From the NCBI GenBank assembly GCA_019916065.1, contig CM034241.1:8159223-8223222 (forward strand): a stretch of 64,000 bases of DNA. The letters are read 5' to 3'. This DNA comes from Vitellaria paradoxa. Lineage: Eukaryota; Streptophyta; Magnoliopsida; Ericales; Sapotaceae. This document shows positions 21,651-32,929 of this stretch, piece by piece (position 1 is the first letter of the stretch; each line of letters opens with the position of its first letter). The notes below the pieces were generated by a model. The model was not told the origin of the DNA, searched no databases, and worked only from the letters and a program-made list of their open reading frames with translations. The position numbers and the translations under genes were made by a program.

Positions 21651-22059
21651 CGTAATCCAAATCTGTATATATTCATTCGATCGACGTTAATCTCACAGCA
21701 CAAACTCGCGTAATCCGTGTGTATTCCTTCGTATATAATCCTTTAACAGATTTTTATCTCACTATATGTTCACGCAATTGATAAGGAATGAAACAAAAAC
21801 AGAAAACGTGATTTTCGGTTCCATAATTTTCGGCAACTCCATCTCAGTTAATTATAGAAAAAGGGCATTTAAGTCATATTATAAATTATATTCAAAACAA
21901 ACTCGTGGGACCCACTCAAAAGTATGACTTAAATACAAAACTTTTCACATTAATGTGACTTAAAAGCAATACTTTTTTTTGAGTGTGACTAATAACTTTA
22001 AAAGATTACCAAGTATGACTTGGATACAATTTTCCGTTTCCTTTATATATTTATGTTTT

Positions 22060-22378
22060 CAGGGCCGGCCCTTGGGCAAGACCCAAGAGGCCTGGGCCTA
22101 GGGCCCCAAAAACTGCCCAAAAAAGGTCCCCTATTAGTTTCTATAGTTAGGATGGGGTAGAAGTTTTTTTTAACCCAAATATGATTGTCCAATGCCATTT
22201 AAGTTCTCAAAAATAATTAATTCATTAGACCCAATAACTTTCTATAGTGAAAACAATTAGTATTTTTTATAGTTTTTCCTTCCTATACTGTGACTCTTTG
22301 TTATGTTATTATTTTTGGCAAAAATTTTCCAGTAGGGGCCCCATTTTTAGGCCTCGAAAATCTTGGGGCCGGGCCTGT
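22060..22378. mobile_element. hAT-like MITE
   Basis: Starts CAGGGCCGGCCCTTGGGC; the inverted right end is CAGGCCCGGCCCCAAG. Flanking 8-mers TATGTTTT (22052-22059) and TAGGTGTT (22379-22386) agree at 6 of 8, consistent with an old hAT duplication. The 319-bp body has no coding content. Located in the intron between exons 4 and 5 of SLC35F-like copy 1. Confidence 0.7.
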
Positions 22379-22581
22379 AGGTGTTTTCCAAGTGAGGGAT
22401 TAGGATAATGCAACCGAAAATTCCACATTAAACACAAAGTTGTCCATGTTTTCAGCAAAATCCTAATAATATTCATCTTTACCTTTTGTCCCCAATATAT
22501 ATCTATTGATAATCACTTAAAAAGCTTCCACAAACAATCCTGCATTAGCTAATTTTCAAAAATCTCTAAAATGAAATCATT

Positions 22582-22631
22582 CCGTGTAGCCGACCTCATT
22601 TAGTTGGGAAAAGGCTAAGCTGAGTTGAGTT
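22582..22631 (+). mobile_element. 50-bp RTE 3' tail with 15-bp TSD
   Basis: CCGTGTAGCCGACCTCATTT and AGTTGGGAAAAGGCTAAGCT match the 3' tail of plant RTE elements (compare 17406-17440). The insertion is bracketed by TAAAATGAAATCATT (22567-22581) and TAAAATGAAACCATT (22632-22646), one mismatch in 15. It is an extremely 5'-truncated RTE copy or an RTE-mobilised short element. Confidence 0.75.
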
Positions 22632-23012
22632 TAAAATGAAACCATTTAATTCTTTATGCTTTCTTCAAATATATATCTACTGCCAATTCTTGAGAGTACA
22701 AAAATTAATGCTGACTATCCACATTTCCCCTCGGTTTCCGACTTTCTTTTTTCCCACCTTGATAAAAATGAAGAGTACGTACAGTGTTCTTATACATAGA
22801 AAGCATTACAGCAATAGCAATCTTGCTTTTTATCTTTTGGAAATAGTTGATTCTACTACAAGCAAAGTTAAAAAAAAAAAAAAAAAAAAAAATTAACAGT
22901 ATTATGAGTTCCTTTCCAGTCATACAAGCTTAATGCTAAAGTTGGGAGATGGGTGCTTGTGTGTTTGAGAGCACACCCATAAGAGAGCAAGCTCAGTCAT
23001 CATAATACTTAC

Positions 23013-23070
23013 AAAGATAACTGCCTTGGGCATCAACAAAGCCCAAAAGTATGTACCAATACCAAGGAAC
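23013..23070 (-). CDS. Exon 4 of SLC35F-like copy 1
   Basis: 58 nt between TTTGCAG and CTTT|GTAAGT. Encodes VPWYWYILLGFVDAQGSYL, membrane segment 3, which contains the conserved aromatic cluster and the DAQG motif. Confidence 0.85.
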
Positions 23071-23356
23071 CTGCAAATCCCACCAAAGACCAAACAAATT
23101 GCTCACCTATTTGACACCAAAAATGAATGAATATTCCGCTTCCTTTATATTAACTCAGATCCAACGAAATAAGCAATCAGTAAATCGATTAATACAAAAA
23201 GTATAGTTTGAGAAAAAGTATGATACATGCATACAGACATACATACATGAATGCACACAAAGACTTGCATGCTTGTATGAAAAAAACAAATGGTACTTGA
23301 TGTCAGGTTTTGTGAAAGTGGTGAACTGTGAAAAAAAAAAAAAAAAAAAAAATTAC

Positions 23357-23451
23357 CAGTAGTTTTTGATGTCGGTACAGCAAGATGCTTCCATACACCA
23401 AATTCAAAGCCAGGTAAGAGAAGAATGACAAAGTGAGTGGTGCATCGACAC
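23357..23451 (-). CDS. Exon 3 of SLC35F-like copy 1
   Basis: 95 nt between TTTATAG and CTG|GTAATT. Encodes VDAPLTLSFFSYLALNLVYG then SILLYRHQKLL. The VDAPLT motif is typical of DUF914. Confidence 0.85.
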
Positions 23452-23691
23452 CTATAAAGACATACACACATATATATGAAGACTTTATTAGTTAATGAGA
23501 TTTTCAAAAATTAACAGGAAAAATATTAAAGAAAAGAGAAAAGCCCATCAATTGAAAATTCCAAGAAACTCAATGAAGGTTTATTCAATAACCCTACCAA
23601 AGATCACAATAAACCAGACCAATACATTAAGTAACAAAATCTTCAGAAGAAAATAAAAGCATATCCAAAAAGGATTAAAACTAAAGCAAAA

Positions 23692-23727
<36 letters not shown>

Positions 23728-23802
23728 CAAGAAACAATGAAATAAAATAGAACCAAGATGCATAACATGAAAAAACAAGACAAGGAGATGTAAGAAGAGT
23801 AC

Positions 23803-23963
23803 CATGATTGGCCACTAGAGATGCAGTGAAGCTGATAAGCGCGAGGATAAAAGAAACAACTTGACCCAGGAAGAATATATACAACATCCGCAACATGGAA
23901 TCATGGTTTCTCCACCAGCTGTTATTCATGGCAAGTGAAACCAAAGTTATAAGGGAGGAGTAG
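23803..23963 (-). CDS. Exon 2 of SLC35F-like copy 1
   Basis: Acceptor CTTTTCAG, donor CATG|GTACTC. Encodes YSSLITLVSLAMNNSWWRNH, then LRMLYIFFLGQVVSFILALI and SFTASLVANHG, the first membrane segment. An internal Met at 23929 could be the start if exon 1 is untranslated. Confidence 0.8.
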
Positions 23964-25008
23964 CTGAAAAGAATGAACATACATGATTGTTCTGCACCCA
24001 TTTACAATCTATAGATGCTTGGAATTAAAATTTATAAGTTGTGGCACAGTCGATGCGCTTGCATTATACGTCAAGTTATATATTAATAAGAAAAACCAAA
24101 AGTTGAATTCAAAATAAGAAGATATAAAAAATGAACAAAATATATCTAAAGTTATTGAGTTACATGTCCTTTCATTCTCCCGTTGAGTGTGTCAAGTGTC
24201 ATGGAAAGTATGAAACATTCAAAAGCAGAGAAATACCTCCTTGGATAGAAGAAAAAATTACATAAAATGAGGCAGCCCATGCATTTCACCTCATCTTTCT
24301 TGTATCATTAGTTTTCCACTTTAATTGAACCAACTCAGCATAATCAAATGCTTGATTGCACATGTGCCAAAAATTGAGATTGGTGCCAAAAAATATGACA
24401 TGTATAGGTGTAAAAATAAATTGTTAAATGAATATTTCAGAAATCAATGCAGATAAAAAAAAAAAAAAAATCACAAGCATACCGTAGGACATCTCATAAC
24501 AATGTTGCAAATTTAAACAAAAGGAAATAATGTTAGAGCAAAGCAAGTCCACCAAAAAACTTTTAGAGATGAAGCAAAACCCATGTATATTTATGAATAC
24601 ATATCCAACATGTGTGAAAACCATGTGTATGTCCAATAGAAAAGAACCAAATGCCAATCAGTAGACCAATTCATCATCTTTGTAAGTTACCTCTGGTTGA
24701 GTTTGGTTTGAAAAAAAGTTAGCCTTTTTTTTTTGTAGTCAATTACTAGTTAATTATTAAAAAGCTAGTTTTTTTGTTTTTGGAAAGAGAAAAAACTACA
24801 GTACGAAGTTTTTTAATTTTTTATTAATTTGATATTTTTATTTTTAAAGTTTAAAAGTAATTTAAAATGTAAAAAAATAAATTTAATAATTTTAGAAAAA
24901 GTAAAAAAGCAAGTGTTTTTTTTTTTTTTTTTTTGCGTTAGGATTATGACACTCCTGGGATGCTTTGTGGTCTCTTTGTGCCCAAGTGAGAATTAAGAAG
25001 AAACAAAC

Positions 25009-25214
25009 CTGGCCATATTGCGCCGATTTGGGAGAAACAACCCAGAATGAGTGAATATATGACAACCGCCATGTTCCACATCGTTGGTCTCCAATGTGAC
25101 CGAAAGAGATGAAGCTGGGACGCGGATTTCTTTGTTCTCAGACAATACTTCGTTTTCTTCATCCATGATTTTTGCTACAAAATCCTTCTCTTTGTAATCT
25201 AATTGAAAATCCAA
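25009..25214 (-). CDS. Putative exon 1 of SLC35F-like copy 1
   Basis: The frame from Met 25214 (or 25166) runs to CCAG|GTTTGT at 25009 and joins exon 2 in frame. It is hydrophilic and acidic (MDEENEVLSENKEIRVPASS) and would be a cytosolic N-terminal extension. It is supported by reading frame and splice signal only, not by similarity, so it could instead be 5' UTR. Confidence 0.5.
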
Positions 25215-26560
25215 ATCCAGTTGGGTATTTTGGTAATGAAGGCATGGGGACTTGATCTTAAACTACTAATTGTAACAATAATTGGAAAAAATGGAAACAT
25301 AGAAACCAACCAAACCCAAACTCTATATTTATACTGTGATCTCTCTGTGCATACACACAAATTGACTATAAATTCATTGTTTCTACCCAAAAAAAAGAAA
25401 AAGGAGAAAAAGAAAACGTACCCAAAGAAGATGGGGAAGCCATATGATTTCAAGAAAGAGGAAAGAGAGTGAAACCCATTGTAGAGTAATCAGAATAGTC
25501 ACTAGTAATTGAAGTCAAAAACAAAAATGAAAAGTAAATTCCTTCACCATTCTAAACTCGAAGACAATCAACTTCAGCCCCTAAACTACAATAACACTAC
25601 AAAACATATTCATTTGTACACATGGATGATTATATAAACATAGAAAGGGTCAAAAACCTCGGTCAAGAAAAGGAAGGAGATAGAGAGAGAGAGGGACGAC
25701 CAAGAAAAGGACTTCTCATCCATAGCAATTCACGATCTACTTTTTGTCCCGTAAGTGTTTAGAGTAATAAAAATTTAAGATTAAGTGAAATAACTGTGGT
25801 ATAACGTTATAAAAAATATAAAGTTTTAGTAATTTTTAAAAATCTTTAAATATTTGCTTTCCTCCGTCCTCCCTTCCGTTCTGTTTCAACCAGAAGGGAG
25901 CTCTGCGTTTTCGACCGTTGAATTTTGTTTTTCTCCGTTGTAAATTGGAGACTGGGGGTGTCGATTTATGTTGATAGTTTGTTTTAAGTATTCATATAAT
26001 AATTATTTTTTATTTAAGTTTTTATAATCAATTTCTACGAATATAAATTTGTTGTTGTTTTGTTAATAATTTGCAACTATATTAAGCAGCTAAATTAATA
26101 TTTATAAACAAAAAATATAATAATAAACACAAAAAATTAAAAATAATTTAAATTAAACCAAATTACAATATATTATAAAAATTATAGACTTATAGCCATA
26201 GTGTGATTATGTAATATTATTTTTCAGAAATTATTTGAAATTTTAGCTTCTATATCCATTAACTTTATCTTTATTTTAAATATTTTTATCATCTAAAAAT
26301 AATAAATTTATTATTATTATTATTATTTTATATATTTAATGTTTTATTTTAATTTAATCAATCACATATCGTATAAAAAAGAGGGTGTGGTAAGTCGACA
26401 GGCAACATAAAATACAATCACTTCTAATTATACTTAAAAAGTATAACTACAAATTCAAAAATTAGATTATAATTCGTACATTTATTTAGTAGTTTTTAAG
26501 TTTTTAGTTACTTTTATAGTTATTATGTTTTCGATTTCAAATGCAATGAAAAGACGGAAG
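25215..26560. other. Upstream region of SLC35F-like copy 1
   Basis: Likely contains the promoter and 5' UTR of the minus-strand gene, including an A/G-rich stretch (25380-25480) and GA-rich sequence near 25680. Beyond about 25760 it is AT-rich with no gene seen. Confidence 0.4.
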
Positions 26561-27835
26561 TTATTGAAATAAGCTATGGAAAAGACAATGAAACAGTCCT
26601 CATGGTCCGGACACCCCGACACTAGGTTTGGACCAGAGTAAAGGCACAGCTAGAGAATAAGAATAAAGATAAAAACTAAAGCCTGAGCCTTACTGCTGTC
26701 TGGACACCCATTCAAGTGGTCTGGACACTTGGGACCAGTGTGCATGGGAATTTTAAGTTTTAGGGCTCTCTTCTAGACTATATATATACTTCATTTTGAC
26801 AGCTGTAGTTGTACATGTTAGTATTCTTTCATTCCAGAATTCCAGAATTTGAGAATGCTTTTTAGAGAGTTTAGTTCAATTTTTGGAGTAATTACTATTT
26901 TCATCGTTTGTCAATTTCGTTATAGTTCTGCATCGAAGTACGGTACTTTTGTTTCTATTCTGATTTAATGAAGTTTCTTTCTTGTTTATTTGCAGTTTTC
27001 ATGTATTTTGTTTATGTTAAAACAATGCTAAGTCAAATCCTTTAACATTGATTCGTTGAATCAAAGAAGGGTGGATCATTATGAACAATATAATGTGCGT
27101 ATATCTATTCGTGTTATGTGAAAATGTACACACCTATAGCTTTCAAATCTGATCTTATTTATTTCAAAAGCTTTCGAAAATGAAAATTCTTGATCACATT
27201 CTATGTAATCACTGATAAGGATTTTTTGATTAAAATTTTTTTTTGTAGTTTTGAAATAAATAAATTAGGCTTGAACCAAAAATAATATTAAAGAAGATCA
27301 TCTGATTTTTATAATCCTAAACATGAATATAAAACTATATTTTTAGACTTTAAATGCTTTCTAGAGAATATTTTCTGATTTATCTTTCCTTTACGTGAAT
27401 TTTAAATTGTAGTTAGTTGCACATCGGATTGTGAAATAGCGCTTCCACCCGGAATTGAGAAGTTGAATCTAGGAATTATTCAATTGATTTCTATCTTACT
27501 TTAAATTAATTCATTGTTTTAGTTTTATTTGGTATTACCTTCATTATTTAATTGGTTTTATTTGCTATTTTTAAGTGTTTAATATTTAGATATAATTCTA
27601 TCTAATTTAGTTGTTTCAATTGAGAAGTTAATTTTATTAGTGAATTAAGAAAATTTAGCCACTCAAACAGATGAAATCATTTACTTTGAATTGAGTAGTA
27701 GGTTACTTACACCTTTTGAAACTTAAAAACTATTACTTTAGGTTTCCTCTGAATACGATATCGGTTTCACCAAATTAAAATTACACTGCACACCCTTACG
27801 CTTGAGGATTTAATTTTAACGTATACTTTAGAGGT
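26561..27835 (+). other. LTR-like non-coding segment, possible Ty3/gypsy remnant
   Basis: Contains repeated GGTCCGGACACCC / GTCTGGACACCC words, a TATATATAC promoter-like box at about 26780, and a downstream portion (TTCCTCTGAATACGATATCG ... CACACCCTTACGCTTGAGGA, about 27740-27810) that resembles the 3' end of some plant gypsy LTRs. No primer-binding site or coding domain follows, so this is tentative. Confidence 0.3.
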
Positions 27836-28479
27836 GGTCAACTTTGTAAAGATCTGAAATTTTTGATTTTTTTATTTTTAATTTATAATATTTAAAATTC
27901 TAATATTTTGGACTGCCATTTATATTTTATGTATGTGATCTTGTGTTAATTTATTTTTATGTTGTATGCATTAATGTGTGCCTAAGTATGTATATAATTG
28001 TATGTTAATAACTCATCAGTAGAAAAGGGGAGGCGTTGATATTTGTTTATTAATTTGTAGGGAGGCTAAGAGTTGGTAGGCTGTGTGGGAGTTAGAGGAA
28101 GAATTAAGGAGGGTTTTATGAGTGCATGCATCTGAATAAGAGAGAGGGGGACTCTTGGGTTGTTTAAAACCTTCACCATCTATGATATTCCATCAAGAAA
28201 ATTCTACATTTTGGCCATTCAAATTTAAGAGAGAGGGGGAGAGAGAGATCATGCTATCGGTTGTACGTTGGTAAAGATCGTAGAGAGATTTTCGGAAAAG
28301 GCATAATTGTCGTTTCAAAGACGATTACCGGATCGTGTTTAAGGCCAACTTGAGTTGGTGTTGATTACTTTACACACCGATCGTCTACGTGTGTAGTGAG
28401 GTAGGTGGGATTCTGTTTATTTGATATAATTTTTCTTATCATGTCATGTATATATATGTGTGTGTGCAAAATATGAAAA

Positions 28480-29250
28480 ACTTGATCTATAAATTGATTC
28501 TTGATTATGTGAAATTCTGGAACTTTCATACTAAAATGGGTACACTGTTTTCTCATAAAAATCATACTTAGAGATCGATTTAATTCATGAAAATTTTATA
28601 TGTTAAATTAGACATGTAGACGAGTTTCTTGTAAAAATTTCATAATTTTTGGAATTTAAATGAATTTATTAAAAATAGTCAAACTTGATTGATTGGTTGG
28701 GATTTCTGTACCTGGATCAGCACATTATTTTTATATGAAATTCATACTTAGAAGTCGAATTAATTTTTTATATTTTTATATATATGAGTACATATCCAAA
28801 ATAATATCCATTAAAAATTTCATATTTTTTTGAGTTAAAATGGATTTTATAAAAAATCATGAAAATTGACTGTTTATTTTAAATTGCTGTGCTGACAGGA
28901 GTTTGATTTTCAGTATAAAAAAGATACCTGGAGATTAAATTTGTTTCTAAAAATTTTATATATGAAACTAGACATGTTAGAGATTCTACAGTAAAGTTTT
29001 TATAAATTTTTTGAATACTAATTTATTTTATAAAAATATTGAAACTTGGCTGTCTGGTTTACATTGCTGTACTGACAGCAGTTAGATATTTGGTATAAAA
29101 GGTATCGATAAAGGTTGATATAATTTTTGAAATTTTTATATGTTAACTAGATATATGAATGAGCTTTCTGTGAAAATTTAAAAATTTTTGGATTTAAAAT
29201 GCATTTTATAAAAATCGTGAAAATAAGCTGTCCTGTATGGTTCTAATAGA
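28480..29250. repeat. Degenerate tandem repeat, about 180-bp unit, four copies
   Basis: Each unit carries AT-rich blocks like TATAAAA..ATACTTAGAG, AATTTTATATGTTAAACTAG, TTTTTGGATTTAAAATG and TTTATAAAAAT, followed by a CTGTnCTGACAGCAG-like word. These recur near 28544, 28721, 28906 and 29081. Divergence between units is considerable. Confidence 0.6.
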
Positions 29251-29835
29251 AATACTCATTTAGTATTTTTAAAATCTGATTTCTATGGCTTTATGAATAA
29301 ATTTTAAATTTTGTTTATTATGAAACTAGAGTTAATTAAGAGTATTTTAGGCTTTTGAATTCATATAAAATATTTCATTTTCTATTTTCTATGAATTATC
29401 AAATTTTATATCTTGAATCCTTCATTGTCATGACATACTTGATATAAAATTTTATTTACCAAACTAGTTGCATATATATATTCCTGAATATAGTTGCATG
29501 ATATTTATTTGATAAATCTGGTATGAGTATAATTTTTTTTTTTTGGAAGGGTAACATGGAACTTAGGCCCGAAACACATTCACACTTCATAAAACTTATA
29601 AAGTAAAGGGAAGAACACAAAAAAAATCAAATTAGGGAGAACTTTTGTGTATGTTGTGCTGTTAATAAAAGGAATTACTTGAGATTTGATTTTTAGATTA
29701 TTGGGGTCATTAAGGGTACTAAAAAGAGTGGGTTCTAGAGCCCAATGGTTGAAAGCCCCCAAACTTACGTAGGGCGGTTAGTATAACCAGTAGGATAGAA
29801 ACCTACGAAATATATATACAGCTTATTCTAGCGTA

Positions 29836-30050
29836 TATTTAGTATCGGGACTGCAGGACCGGTTTGCCTACTAAGACAAATGAGTACATTTGGGACTGTG
29901 GGACCAAATATACCCCATGATTGAGGTCTGGGGATATGATGAGTACATTTGGGACTGCGGGATCAATTGTACCCCATGACTGAGATCTAGGGATGTGATA
30001 AGTACATCTAGAACTGCGGGACTAGTAGTATGATATTGATGTGTGGTGAT
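29836..30050. repeat. 59-bp tandem repeat
   Basis: GAGTACATTTGGGACTG(T/C)GGGA units start at 29882, 29941 and 30000, with a more diverged copy before the first. Exactly 59-bp spacing. No coding content. Confidence 0.75.
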
Positions 30051-30627
30051 GTGATGATATGAAATGATTTATTTCTAACATGAGACTACGGGATCATGAT
30101 GAAGTAACTTTATAATTTGAATGTAATGATTGAAAATGGATATTCTGAAAATTATAAGATTTTAAATTTTATTTTTATTAATTAGTGTTAATAGTTTTGC
30201 ATGATTAAAAATTATATTTTATAAACACTTTCTGAGCACACATGGAATTTAGTGCTCACCACCTACTACAGTTGGTAAAGTAGGGGTTGATGCTTGTGAT
30301 GGACCAGTGGATTAGCTAGCCGTCTTGAATTGTTATAACTGGATGATTTGTTTTATTTTGCGTTCCAACGTTTAAATTTTAATGTAATAGAGTTTTGATT
30401 TGGGGTCATATTTGTGGCATGGTTTTGTAGCCTATTTTTAGGGTATTTTAAAAGTATTTTGGATGTTCAAGAAATTGAATAATATCTACTTTGATTAGCT
30501 TTTGCTCTGATATGATATATTTTTCATGGTTTGATATTTATTGTTAGGTTTCATTCCCACGTCCCCAGTCATGGATTTCGGGGCGTGACAAACTTCCTAT
30601 GGACATGAATTCAAAACATATAACATA

Positions 30628-31486
30628 TGAAAATTCCAAACCCACACAATCACACACAAAGTGAAAGTAATCACACAAGAGAATAACGAGGAAACCCTAT
30701 CACAGGGAGAAAAACCTCTATTTACAATCCCACTATCAACGGGTTACAAGACTCTATTCAGACTCTCTACGAATCACTCGCACGAATCCTTTCGTCACTT
30801 TTGCTCGAATCATTCGATAAACCCTACAAGCAGGCTTTCTGCCTCACACAGAAAGTGAAAAGAAAATACAAGACGAATTTAGAGAAAGAACATGAAAGCT
30901 CTCAATACTCAAAGACTCTTTCTCTAGGTCCCTATAATATGTTCTCCCACCTCTTACAATTACAGAGTTGGTTTCACATATATATAGGATTACAAAGTTG
31001 CCCTAGTTTGGCAAAATAGAAAATTGAATCCGAACAAAATATTCATAGCTCGATCCCTCGCGCTCCTATCCTCCAGCCTGCGACCTACACTGGAATTTTT
31101 ATGCTTTAGGAAATAACACTGGCGCACCCTCGATCTCCCATCCTCTTGCCTGCGGACCTCACTGGAAGTTCTGAGAGACCTTGGCGCACCTGCGTGCTCC
31201 CTGCGGGCTGCCTACGTGCTTGGAGCGCACCCGCGCGCTCTCCGCGCCGTGCCTGCGAGATACATTGGAATTTCATTCACGTTCCAGAAATCTGCGTCCA
31301 AATTCCATTAGGATTTGTAATCCTTCACACCAATTAGAATTTTTCAAAATCTTGGTCAACTTGATTTACTTTATCTCCTTAATTGTTCAGAATTCTTCAA
31401 ATCTTCAATTTGCATCACTTGATGAAACTTTAATAGCATTCCTAATTTAACTAATATTTTGATTGGATTTGCCACAAGACTTTACA
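30628..31486 (-). repeat. 3' LTR
   Basis: 859 bp, TGTAAAGTC..GAATTTTCA on the minus strand. It includes a GC-rich block with repeated CCTGCG words (about 31060-31260), unusual in this AT-rich region. Confidence 0.9.
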
Positions 31487-31498
31487 ATCTCCCCCTTG
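31487..31498 (-). promoter_or_regulatory. Polypurine tract
   Basis: On the minus strand AAGGGGGAGAT lies immediately upstream of the 3' LTR start TGTAAAG, as expected for the plus-strand primer of reverse transcription. Confidence 0.75.
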
Positions 31499-31915
31499 GC
31501 AATTCCATATCAAAACTTAAGTTAAATTTTAAATTCTGCTCAAATTCTGCACGTACTGAACACACACATCAAGGCACCATGTGGAATAATATAGAAATAA
31601 TCAATGATATCATTACCAAAGCACATTATACATAAAATATCATACCATAGCCGAAACACGTTCACATATTCCATACATAACTGAAAATGACTCCCCCTTT
31701 TTGATATGGAAATGACAAGCGCACAAAAATAGGAGGAATGATGGAAAGACAAAAGAAAATCAGAAAAGATCAAAAGAACCCACTGCCATCATCAAACCAC
31801 CACTGCCATTGCCGCCAGCACCATCAGTTCCGCCAAAAGAACCACCACCAAATCCAGTGTCATCATCATCATCGTCCTGTGGTAGTTCATCCTGAAATGC
31901 TCCCCAATTATCAAT

Positions 31916-32926
31916 CTAGCGATGTAAGGATTGAAATTGAGTGGTGCACAAATCTGTTAAGGCTTGGATGTTTGCATCGATAGTATCCAATTGTCCATTA
32001 ATTGCAGTCTGATCAGCACGAATATTTTCAACCTCTCCCTCAAGTCGTAGCAAAGACAAAGACATGGAGTTCATAGTAAATGGACGTGTGCTACGACTAG
32101 ATTCAGCTTCGTTTGGTGCATCAAGTGTGTCATCCACAACCTGACAAACGGATTTCCTAGCAGTAAGGCGGGTAATGGGTGTAGGCTATGGAGTGAGGCC
32201 AGAAGAAGGTAACTCAATGTGATGGGACTGTATAATTTTGGTGACAAAAACACCAAATGGAAGAGAATCCTTTGTGCGTTTCAATTGTTGAGCAGTGAAC
32301 ATGAGACGAAACATGAATAAGGCAAGATCAAAACGAAGACCCATCAGTATGGCATACATGACACGACCTCTTCTAAGTGTGACATCAGAATAATGTGAGG
32401 TAGGATCTATGGATGCAGACACAAAGAGATTAAGCATGCGATGATCGGTTTCGAGATGCCCATGAACATATGTTTCACCACGCCAGGATGGTGAGCCAGT
32501 CATAATACTAAAGACATTGGTCAGTTCTTCTTTTGTGGGAGACACACCATCTTGAGTAGGATAAAAAAGTGAAGAACGTTCCTCAAGAGTAGGTCGAGCA
32601 ATGCCCAAAATGGAGGCAATAAAATCAGGAATGATAGTGATGGACACACGATTAACTAAAGTCTTAAAGATGGCATTTTCAAAATCAGTCTCACAAAAAT
32701 TTGCGTAAAATTCTTGTACCAACTTCACAGGAACACATGCAGATAGAGAAGTAACAGACTCCCAACCTAACTGAGCAAACAAAGGTTGAATCATGGGAAA
32801 ATCATTTAAGTCTAGTTGACGTTCAATGAGAACTGGGCGTTTGGAAAACAATGTGCGGAATTCATTTTGATTCAAAAATCGATTACCAAATGTGGAGGAG
32901 GACCCAGTTCAAGTTCTTTTAGACAT
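31916..32926 (-). pseudogene. Accessory ORF resembling 'putative plant transposon protein' domain
   Basis: A single frame of 337 codons from ATG 32926, with only two internal stops (TGA at 32909-32911, TAG at 32186-32188). It opens MSKRT, then TGSSSTFGNRFLNQNEF, KRPVLIERQLDLNDFPMIQ, LFAQLGWESVTSLSACVPV, LVQEFYANFCETDF and RVSITIIPDFIASILGI, and ends in a coiled-coil-like tail (LLRLEGEVENIRADQTAING). This pattern matches a plant-specific family annotated as putative plant transposon protein (Pfam PF20167 by memory, unchecked). Its function is unknown. It occupies the place where pol should be. Both stops could be CGA/CAG codons hit by C-to-T change. Confidence 0.7.
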
Positions 32927-32929
32927 GTT

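Larger units (their letters stand above)
20104..22021. mobile_element. Inverted-repeat element carrying a 145-bp tandem array
   Basis: The left terminus (AAGTCATACCCAAAAATCTT followed by ..AATAAGTCACACTTG) is mirrored at the right, reverse-complemented, by AAGTCATACTTGGTAATCTT followed by ..TTATTAGTCACACTC. This gives about 50 bp of imperfect terminal inverted repeat. Between them lie an A-rich short-repeat zone (20390-20545), about 7.5 copies of a 145-bp repeat (20550-21650) and a short non-repetitive segment. No transposase is encoded and no target duplication is clear. It lies in the intron between exons 4 and 5 of SLC35F-like copy 1. A non-autonomous DNA transposon whose core expanded as a tandem array is the best reading. 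Confidence 0.65.
10158..25214 (-). pseudogene. SLC35F-like (DUF914) membrane protein gene, copy 1, 3' end broken
   Basis: Twelve exons with consensus splice sites can be read on the minus strand: 25009-25214, 23803-23963, 23357-23451, 23013-23070, 19805-19996, 19545-19621, 19276-19358, 18809-18860, 13844-13912, 12805-12892, 12614-12679 and 10158-10272. Exons 1-9 keep frame across every junction. Together they predict about ten membrane segments, for example YIFFLGQVVSFILALISFTA, ITSVTLLDCCTIVWVMVLTW, LGDVLVVAATIFFAVSNVG and LAFIGFALSNFMFYTLVPLV. These match the plant DUF914 / SLC35F1-F2 family of drug/metabolite-transporter-type proteins; the substrate is unknown. With intact exons 10 and 11 the product would be 419 residues. 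Exon 10 has indels giving a stop after about residue 356, and exon 11 has one extra G. The start at 25214 is inferred from an in-frame junction of exons 1 and 2; Met at 23929 in exon 2 is an alternative. A paralog lies at 54488-62807. Confidence 0.8.
28010..30590 (-). mobile_element. Probable solo or partial gypsy-type LTR
   Basis: On the minus strand the right edge begins TGTCACGCCCCGAAATCCAT, a start frequently seen in plant gypsy LTRs. The body contains two tandem-repeat blocks (28480-29250 and 29836-30045), a feature of large LTRs. No gag or pol is attached and the left end is not defined. The next element begins at 30628, just 37 bp away. Confidence 0.4.

Noticed and set aside
31146..31337. 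GC-rich frame in the left LTR and its twin at 36708-36899
   Set aside because: Identical frames in both LTRs reflect LTR duplication; there is no protein motif and the frame spans regulatory sequence.
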